Assembly (NCBI RefSeq): GCF_000223215.1 | Contig: NC_017243.1 | Coordinates: forward strand, 2,480,001 to 2,544,000 | DNA: 64,000 bases | Source: Brachyspira intermedia PWS/A | GTDB taxonomy: Bacteria; Spirochaetota; Brachyspiria; Brachyspirales; Brachyspiraceae | Direction of reading: 5' to 3' | Shown: positions 57,982 through 64,000 of the stretch, piece by piece | Numbering within the stretch: the first letter of the stretch is position 1 | Layout of the letters: every line of letters begins with the position of its first letter | Program-made: the position numbers and the translations under genes | The notes under the pieces: generated by a model | Told to the model about the DNA's origin: nothing | The model's database searches: none | Seen by the model: the letters and a program-made list of their open reading frames with translations, nothing else

Positions 57982-58977
57982 TTATTCATTATTTTCTGCA
58001 CTCAAAATTGCATCTCTGATATATTTAGATTTATCAAAATCTTCATTTTTCTTTTTATCAGTAAAGTAAATGAATACTTCTTCTAATGATCTTTCTTTAG
58101 CTCTTATCTCTAAAACATCAAAATTATTATTAACTAAATGCTTAACTATTTGGGCTCTTGAATCATTTCCTCTTTCACACTCAATAAGAATATCACCATA
58201 AGAATTAAGTTCAGCCTGTACAACTCCATTAACTTCCCTAACACATAAAAGAGCATCATTATATCTGCCAGCTACTTTAAGTTCTATATTGCCGCCTAAT
58301 ATTTCTCTATCCATAGCCATTTTCAAACCTTCAATAGTATCTTCAGCTATTAATTCTCCGCTATCTATAATTAAAGCTCTTTCACAAGTATCTTCTACTT
58401 CGCTCAATATATGAGTAGAAAGTATAACTGTTCTAGTTCCGCCTAAACTTTTTATTAATGATCTTACCTCTATTAATTGATTAGGATCCAAACCGCTTGT
58501 AGGCTCATCTAATATTAAAACTTCAGGATCATGTATTATTGCCTGTGCTATACCTGTACGCTGCTTATAACCTTTTGATAAATGTCCTATTATTCTGTTT
58601 CTGTATTTTGTAAGTCCTGTTATTTCTATAGTATTTTCTAATGCAGTCTTTATATGCTTTCTAGGTATGCCTTTAAGTTTGGCGCAGAATCTAAGATAAT
58701 CTATAACTGTCATTTCAGTATATAGCGAAACATTTTCAGGCATATAACCTATTCTTTTTTTAATTTCTATAGGATTATCATAAACTTCATAATCATCTAA
58801 ATAAACATATCCGCTTGTAGCTGGAAGATAACCTGTAATTATACGCATCATAGTGCTTTTACCAGCTCCATTCGGTCCTAAAAATCCTACTATCTCTCCC
58901 TTATTTATAGTATAGGATACCCCTTTTAATGCTATATGTTCCCCATAATATTTAACTATATTATCAACTTTTATCAT
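57982..58977 (-). CDS. ABC transporter ATP-binding protein (GldA-like)
   Basis: 331 residues. Walker A is GFLGPNGAGKSTMM, Q-loop GYMPENVSLY, signature HLSKGYKQRTGIAQA, Walker B VLILDEPTSGLDP, and switch His LSTHILSEVE. A C-terminal extension of about 110 residues (from DTIEGLKMAM) is typical of GldA/NatA-like exporters and ends in ERSLEEVFIYFTDKK. It energises the permease encoded next. First gene of the unit. Confidence 0.88.
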   Translation of the reverse strand: MIKVDNIVKYYGEHIALKGVSYTINKGEIVGFLGPNGAGKSTMMRIITGYLPATSGYVYLDDYEVYDNPIEIKKRIGYMPENVSLYTEMTVIDYLRFCAKLKGIPRKHIKTALENTIEITGLTKYRNRIIGHLSKGYKQRTGIAQAIIHDPEVLILDEPTSGLDPNQLIEVRSLIKSLGGTRTVILSTHILSEVEDTCERALIIDSGELIAEDTIEGLKMAMDREILGGNIELKVAGRYNDALLCVREVNGVVQAELNSYGDILIECERGNDSRAQIVKHLVNNNFDVLEIRAKERSLEEVFIYFTDKKKNEDFDKSKYIRDAILSAENNE

Positions 58978-59159
58978 TAAAAATCCTTTAAATATTTATT
59001 ACAATAAAAGAATGCTGTATTATACAGCAAAACTCTAATTTATCAACATATTTGTTAATTATTATATTATCGCAAAATAATAATTTTTCAGTAATAAAAA
59101 ATTATAATATTAAAGACTGTTTTGTACTAAATTCTATAATTGTATCATCGAAATAAATA

Positions 59160-59193
59160 AAAAAGTCTGCCTAAATTAGACAGACTTTTTTTA
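59160..59193 (-). terminator. Terminator of the HEAT-repeat gene
   Basis: AAAAGTCTG / CAGACTTTT stem with an 11-base loop; T-rich on both strands. It begins 35 bases after the stop. Confidence 0.85.
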
Positions 59194-59227
59194 TTCAAAA
59201 TTAAATTAATGTTTTTATTTACTAAAA

Positions 59228-59950
59228 TTACTGAGCTGCAGTATCAGTAGTAGTTGTAGTATTGTTGTTTCCGCCATCTGATGAAGGTTTGATATTTTTG
59301 ATAGCATCAACAGCAGCTTGTCTAACAACTATAAAATATTGTTCATTTTGAGCTAAATCTATCAAATCGCTTAAAGCAGCTTGATCACCTATTTTACCCA
59401 AAGCAACAACAACTTCATAAACTATAGCTTGAGTTTTAGCTAATCTTAATTGGAAAAGTAAAGCAGCTACACCTTTATTACTTCCTATTTCACCTAATGC
59501 CTGAGCAGCAGCTATAATGTTAGATGTTTCTTGTTCAGAATATAACATTTGAGATATATATTCTACAGAAGTTTCTGACTTAGCAGCTTTAGCAGCTTGT
59601 AAAGCCTGATAACGAACCATAGAATCAGAATTCTGACTAGAAGGTGCATTTAAACCATAGCTTACATATCTGTTAATTGCTTCTAATAAATTTTCAGAAC
59701 TAGCACCTTTTTCACTTAAAGCTTTAAAACACATAGCTTTAACTTGAGGACTGCCACCTTCTATAGCTGATATCAAAAGTTTTTCATCTTGAGCAGCCAA
59801 TGCATCCACAAAATTTTGAGCTAATTGTTCTCTTGGCTTATTGCCTGTAGTTCCTGTATCTGTAGTAGTAGTTGTTGTAGTATCTTGAGCAAAAACAGAT
59901 GATAAAGAAAATGCAAACATTAATGTTACGATAAATACTTTCTTGAGCAT
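59228..59950 (-). CDS. Secreted HEAT-repeat protein
   Basis: 240 residues from ATG 59950, chosen because AAGGGG precedes it and the signal peptide MLKKVFIVTLMFAFSLSSVFA starts there; the upstream in-frame ATG adds ten unlikely residues. A Thr-rich linker (DTTTTTTTDTGTTG) follows, then about four HEAT-like repeats (LLISAIEGGSPQVKAMCFKA, NIIAAAQALGEIGSNKGVAA, VYEVVVALGKIGDQAALSDL), then a second Thr-rich tail. It is a periplasmic helical scaffold of unknown partner. Both low-complexity tracts are codon repeats that could vary in length. Confidence 0.8.
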   Translation of the reverse strand: MLKKVFIVTLMFAFSLSSVFAQDTTTTTTTDTGTTGNKPREQLAQNFVDALAAQDEKLLISAIEGGSPQVKAMCFKALSEKGASSENLLEAINRYVSYGLNAPSSQNSDSMVRYQALQAAKAAKSETSVEYISQMLYSEQETSNIIAAAQALGEIGSNKGVAALLFQLRLAKTQAIVYEVVVALGKIGDQAALSDLIDLAQNEQYFIVVRQAAVDAIKNIKPSSDGGNNNTTTTTDTAAQ

Positions 59951-60223
59951 TATACAACCCCTTAATATATTAACTTCCACTAATAATACTATTATTATTC
60001 AATAATTGCAAGTAAATTTAAAAAATTTATAAAAAATAATCATGTATAAAAATACTATATTTTTCATATCATACAAAATTTCTTCTTTAAGAATTAATTT
60101 TTTAATTATTATTAAATAAATTCTTTATATTATCTATTTATCTATTGCAAAAAGATGTATGTGTTTTATAATATATAAGTAACATAATATATTATAAAAT
60201 AAAAAAATAATAAGGGGGTACTT

Positions 60224-61219
60224 ATGAAAAAAATAATTAATGATGTAAGTAACATAATATTAGAAGAACTTCAAGGAATGGAAAAAGCATATTCTAATAT
60301 ATTAAAAGTTAATTATGATCCTATATATGTAACAAGAGCAAGTAAAAATAGTAAAGTATCCCTAGTTTCGGGCGGAGGCTCAGGGCATGAACCATTACAT
60401 GCCGGATTTGTTGGATATGGTATGCTTGATGCAGCTTGTCCTGGAGAAATATTCACCTCACCTACTCCAGATCAAATGGAAGAAGCAGCAAAATCCATAA
60501 ATAATGATAAAGGTGTGCTATTTCTAGTAAAAAATTACACAGGCGATGTTATGAATTTCCAAATGGCTGAAGATTTATGCAAAGCTGATGGTATAGATGC
60601 AAGAAGTATTATTATAGATGATGATGTATCAGTAAAAAACAGTTTATATACTACAGGAAGAAGAGGAGTCGGAGCAACTGTATTTTTTGAAAAGATATGC
60701 GGTGCTTCTGCTGAAAAAGGAGATAATTTAGATAAAGTTTTAGAATATGCTAACTTCTGTAAAGAAAATGCACGTTCTATGGGTATGGCTCTAACTTCAT
60801 GCACAGTTCCTGCTGTTGGAAAGCCTACATTTGATATATCTGATAGTGAAATAGAAATGGGTATAGGAATACATGGAGAACCTGGAAGAGAAAGAACAAA
60901 TATAAAAAAATCTTCTGAAATAGCTGAAATAATGATGGAAGCTATATGTTCTGATATACCATATAAAAATGGAGATGAAGTAATTTGTATGGTTAATGGT
61001 ATGGGAGCTACTCCTTTAATGGAACTTTACATACTATATAATGATGTTGCTAAAATAGCTGATAAAAAAGGAATAAAAATAATAAGAAACTTAATAGGTA
61101 ATTATGTTACCTCTATAGATATGGCAGGTGCTTCTATCAGTTTAATGAAAGTAAATGATGATATATTAAAACTTTGGGATTATCCTGTACATACTGCCGC
61201 TTTAAGATGGGGTATATAA
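60224..61219 (+). CDS. dhaK: Dihydroxyacetone kinase subunit DhaK
   Basis: 331 residues. SGGGSGHEPLHAGFVGYGML (48-67) and His217 in GIGIHGEPGRERTNI are the substrate site; the His forms a covalent hemiaminal with dihydroxyacetone. It works with DhaL-ADP, which carries the phosphate from PTS via DhaM. AAGGGGG precedes the ATG. dhaL follows after 284 bases that contain a long hairpin. Confidence 0.96.
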   Translation: MKKIINDVSNIILEELQGMEKAYSNILKVNYDPIYVTRASKNSKVSLVSGGGSGHEPLHAGFVGYGMLDAACPGEIFTSPTPDQMEEAAKSINNDKGVLFLVKNYTGDVMNFQMAEDLCKADGIDARSIIIDDDVSVKNSLYTTGRRGVGATVFFEKICGASAEKGDNLDKVLEYANFCKENARSMGMALTSCTVPAVGKPTFDISDSEIEMGIGIHGEPGRERTNIKKSSEIAEIMMEAICSDIPYKNGDEVICMVNGMGATPLMELYILYNDVAKIADKKGIKIIRNLIGNYVTSIDMAGASISLMKVNDDILKLWDYPVHTAALRWGI

Positions 61220-61366
61220 TTAAATAAATTTATTTCACATAACTAATAATATTGTAAAAAATAATAGCAATTTCATTAGTTATATATAAATACAAGTTTA
61301 TTGTATTAAAAATATTAGATATATATAAAAAATTGTGAGAGTTTACTAATTTTATTTAACTATAAA

Positions 61367-61436
61367 GCTAGGTATAAAAATTGTGATATAAGCCTTTGCT
61401 TAATATATGTATGATGAGTTAACAATTTTTATTAGC
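61367..61436. promoter_or_regulatory. Long hairpin between dhaK and dhaL
   Basis: GCTA..TATAAAAATTGT (61367-61384) pairs with ACAATTTTTATTAGC (61422-61436), leaving a 37-base loop. It is followed by TAGCAATAATAAAAAAT, a string also found right after the structured region downstream of glyQ (33474 on). It may attenuate transcription or stabilise the upstream mRNA. Confidence 0.4.
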
Positions 61437-61503
61437 AATAATAAAAAATACTTTTTTATTATAATTGAAAAAGCTAGCATAACAACAATAAAGGAGATAT
61501 TTT

Positions 61504-62115
61504 ATGTGTAATAATACAAAAATAAAAGAATGGCTTATTAATCTATCTCTTGTATACGATGAAAATAAAGATTATCTTACTCAATTGGATGCTGACATAG
61601 GAGATGCTGATCATGGAATAAATATGAGCAGAGGTTTTGGTTTTGTTAGAGATGCTTTAAAAGATAATGATTCTGCAATATCGGCCATATTCAAACAAAC
61701 AGCAACACTTCTTATAAAAAATGTAGGCGGAGCTTCAGGTCCTTTATATGGTACTTTCTTTCTTAACGCCAGCATAGTTTCTACAAATAAAGAAGAATTA
61801 ACATTAAAAGATATAACAGAAATTTTTAATAAAGGAACAAATGCCATAGCAGCATTGGGAAAGTCTAAAGAAGGTGAAAAAACTATGCTTGATACATTAT
61901 TTCCTGCATTAAATGCTATGAAAGAAAATAATGAAAGCATAGAAGATTTTAAAAGCAAAGTATTGATATCAGCAGAAAATGGAATGAAATCAACTATAGA
62001 TATGATTGCTACTAAAGGAAGAGCTAGTTATTTAGCTGAAAGGAGTGCAGGACATCAAGATCCTGGAGCTACTTCTTCATTTATGATGATAAAAGAATTA
62101 ATAAATATTTTATAA
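61504..62115 (+). CDS. dhaL: Dihydroxyacetone kinase subunit DhaL
   Basis: 203 residues. The ADP/Mg2+ site is QLDADIGDADHGINMSRGF (Asp29, 31, 34, 36), with NVGGASGPLYGTFF and the closing segment ERSAGHQDPGATSS. The bound ADP is rephosphorylated by DhaM and passes phosphate to dihydroxyacetone on DhaK. GGAG is five bases before the ATG. dhaM follows 23 bases later. Confidence 0.95.
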   Translation: MCNNTKIKEWLINLSLVYDENKDYLTQLDADIGDADHGINMSRGFGFVRDALKDNDSAISAIFKQTATLLIKNVGGASGPLYGTFFLNASIVSTNKEELTLKDITEIFNKGTNAIAALGKSKEGEKTMLDTLFPALNAMKENNESIEDFKSKVLISAENGMKSTIDMIATKGRASYLAERSAGHQDPGATSSFMMIKELINIL

Positions 62116-62138
62116 AAAATTAATTAAAAGGAATTAAT

Positions 62139-63584
62139 GTGGTTAGTTTAATATTTGTTTCACATAGTTATAAACTTGCTAAAATTGCAGCTGAATATAT
62201 AAAAGAAGTTACTAATATCAATAATGTGGATATATCATTTTCAGGCGGAACTGGTGATGATCATAAAGAAATTGGTACGGATGCAGTTGACGTTTTTAAT
62301 GCTATAGAAAGAGTATATTCTGATGACGGAGTTATAATATTTTGCGATTTGGGAAGTGCTTTAATAAGTTCCGAACTTGCAATATCTATGCTTGATGAAG
62401 AAAAATCAGCAAATGTAAGAATTACTTCAGCACCTTTCATAGAGGGAGGAATAAACGCTGCAATACAGTCTTCATTGGGTAAAAATATAGATGAGGTTAT
62501 TAATGAATCTCTCGAAAGTTTAACTCCAAAAATATCTTATGTTAAAGATAAAGTTGATTATAATATAAACAATGATGCATTAGATGATATAGAATTTAAA
62601 GATTATGTAAAAGGAGAATATAAGATATTATTGGAAAATGGTTTTCATGCAAGACCTGTTTTTATGTTTATTAATTTAATAGCTAATTCAAAAAGTGAAG
62701 TTTATATTTCTAATAAAACTAAGCATAAACCTCCTGTATCTGCTGATAGTATCACTAAAGTAACATTATTAAATATAGAATATGGCGATGTAATGGAAAT
62801 ATATGCCAAAGGTCCTGATGCGGATCAAGTTTTAGAAAGATTTGAATATTTAGTAAATGGGAAATTTGAAACTAAAAAGAAAACTCTTCAGCAAAAAAAT
62901 ATTGATAATAATGCCATTGTGGTTTCAGATGGACATGTAAGCGGTAAAGCAACCTATATGTATTTTGGTATCAATGTTAAAAAAGAATATATAAAAGATA
63001 CAGAAGCTGAAAAAAATAAATTTAATCAATCAATAGAAAATGTTAAAAAAGATCTTTTAGAACAAAAAACAATTATAGAAGAAAAAAATCTGCAAAATAA
63101 TGAGTATCTTATTTTTGAAACTTACATATCAATGCTTTTTGATGATTATGTTTTAAAAGAAGTATATGATTTAATAGATAATAAAAAATATTCTGCAGCT
63201 TACTCATACAATAAAGTTATGAGAAATATATTCAAAAGTTTTGATTCTTTAGATGATGGATACATAAAAGAAAGAAAATATGATATAGAAGATATACTAC
63301 ATCAAGTTTTAAAATATTTATTAGATATAAAAATTAATATGCCTGAAGAAGATGATGTAATATTGATAGTAGATAATATATATGCTTCTATTGTAACAGA
63401 GATAGGACAAAATATAAAAGGTGTAATTTCTATCAATGGAAGTGCTGTATCTCATGCTGCTATACTTTTAAAATCATTAAATATACCCTATGTTATATAC
63501 GACTCCGCTATGCAGTTAAAAGGAAAAGATATAGTTATAGATACTAAAAATGAAGAAGGAAAAATTATTTATTTAAAAAAATAA
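62139..63584 (+). CDS. dhaM: DhaM multiphosphoryl transfer protein (EIIA-HPr-EI N-domain)
   Basis: 481 residues from GTG 62139; the overlapping ATG 62137 is out of frame and stops after four codons, and AAAAGG sits upstream. Domain 1 (1-125) is mannose-type EIIA with phospho-His9 in VSHSYKLA and LGSALISSEL. Domain 2 (about 158-242) is HPr with His170 in ENGFHARPVF. Domain 3 (about 255-481) is the N-terminal, phospho-His part of enzyme I with GSAVSHAAILL (His439). The C-terminal PEP-binding domain of EI is missing, so phosphate must come from a separate EI or HPr. Same architecture as E. coli DhaM. Confidence 0.93.
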   Translation: MVSLIFVSHSYKLAKIAAEYIKEVTNINNVDISFSGGTGDDHKEIGTDAVDVFNAIERVYSDDGVIIFCDLGSALISSELAISMLDEEKSANVRITSAPFIEGGINAAIQSSLGKNIDEVINESLESLTPKISYVKDKVDYNINNDALDDIEFKDYVKGEYKILLENGFHARPVFMFINLIANSKSEVYISNKTKHKPPVSADSITKVTLLNIEYGDVMEIYAKGPDADQVLERFEYLVNGKFETKKKTLQQKNIDNNAIVVSDGHVSGKATYMYFGINVKKEYIKDTEAEKNKFNQSIENVKKDLLEQKTIIEEKNLQNNEYLIFETYISMLFDDYVLKEVYDLIDNKKYSAAYSYNKVMRNIFKSFDSLDDGYIKERKYDIEDILHQVLKYLLDIKINMPEEDDVILIVDNIYASIVTEIGQNIKGVISINGSAVSHAAILLKSLNIPYVIYDSAMQLKGKDIVIDTKNEEGKIIYLKK

Positions 63585-63664
63585 TAGCTTTTACTATAAT
63601 AATTTTATATTGTTTTATAAACATATCATGGGTATATAATTTTATATAAAATTTGGAAAAGACA

Positions 63665-64000
63665 ATGAATTTCAATACTATCATCATAGTTGTAATAGTA
63701 GCTATAGTAATATTATGGCCTATTATGAAAAAAATAACTAAAAACATCAAAATAGAAAGCTCAGAAAATATACATATAGCTTGCTTATACGGTGATCTTT
63801 CAAAAATTAAAAGATTAATAGCATCTGGTGTCAATATTAATTCTAAAGACTTCAGCAATAAAACCCCTTTAATGTATGCTGCTGAAGATGGTGCTATAGA
63901 AACTATTGAATATCTTATTAAAAATGGTGCTAATGTGAATGACATAGATGTGCGAGGAGATACTGCCTTAATAATAGCCGTAAAAAATAATAATATCAAA
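63665..64000 (+). CDS. Ankyrin-repeat protein, N-terminal part
   Basis: Runs off the window end without a stop; 112 residues visible. A membrane anchor or signal (FNTIIIVVIVAIVILWPI) is followed by at least two ankyrin repeats (NIHIACLYGDLSKIKRLIAS, NKTPLMYAAEDGAIETIEYL, GDTALIIAVKNNNIK). GGAAAAG precedes ATG 63665. A third ankyrin protein in this window, with a different location signal from the other two. Confidence 0.8.
   Translation, partial: MNFNTIIIVVIVAIVILWPIMKKITKNIKIESSENIHIACLYGDLSKIKRLIASGVNINSKDFSNKTPLMYAAEDGAIETIEYLIKNGANVNDIDVRGDTALIIAVKNNNIK

Overview
The window comes from a very AT-rich, anaerobic-type spirochaete, most likely a Brachyspira species. The evidence is gene content and style, not a database match: long A/T homopolymers, ankyrin and TPR proteins, an uncoupled glyQ, a DhaM that carries its own HPr and EI-like domains, maltose-type PTS with GH4 enzymes, and short GC-richer repeats scattered through an AT-rich background.

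Layout. 1-7.6 kb: the end of mutS, a cupin protein, dcd, pgi, a methyltransferase, a lipoprotein, a VWA protein and a PAP2 phosphatase. 8.2-16.7 kb: carbohydrate block. Two GH4 glycosidases and an EIICB alpha-glucoside permease form an operon divergent from a LacI-type regulator, followed by a BioD-like NTPase and a GH57 glucanotransferase. 16.9-24.9 kb: glmS (disabled as read), dgt, a DUF285/DUF4132 protein, a frameshifted cbrC and purF. 25-30.5 kb: purC, purE, an OLD-like ATPase plus TOPRIM pair (both broken as read), a small zinc-ribbon protein and a DUF815 ATPase. 30.6-42.6 kb: a chemoreceptor, glyQ, an encapsulin nanocompartment operon, a glycosyltransferase, pcrA and ispG. 42.8-49.3 kb: a decayed gene, two secreted proteins, and the operon cdaA-cdaR-NusG_II-Gx transporter. 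49.3-52.6 kb: a duplicated set of two metzincin-like lipoproteins and two outer-membrane-type proteins. 52.7-64 kb: a hydrolase, TPR and ankyrin proteins, an ABC exporter, a HEAT-repeat protein, dhaK-dhaL-dhaM and the start of another ankyrin gene.

Two layers of structure cut across the genes. First, at least six copies (about 220-450 bp) of a non-autonomous, MITE-like repeat lie at about 1.3, 7.7, 18.9, 22.9, 28.6 and 38.5 kb. Most have one end of the type TATACCTAAACAACTATATT and one of the type TATACTGAAAATTTTTAAGT. One copy splits the TOPRIM gene, and one is bracketed by a 53-bp perfect direct repeat. Second, seven apparent single-base losses in A or T runs break five genes (glmS twice, cbrC, the OLD-like ATPase, an unidentified gene twice, a metzincin lipoprotein). 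Because every one is a -1 in a homopolymer, sequencing undercalling has to be excluded before calling them pseudogenes or phase-variable. glmS and the unidentified gene also carry in-frame stops that undercalling does not explain.

The strongest candidates for a less-described system are the two-gene ATPase/TOPRIM module (27.0-28.9 kb), the repeat family, and the duplicated metzincin/barrel cluster. The encapsulin with its ferritin-like cargo is the best supported complete special system.
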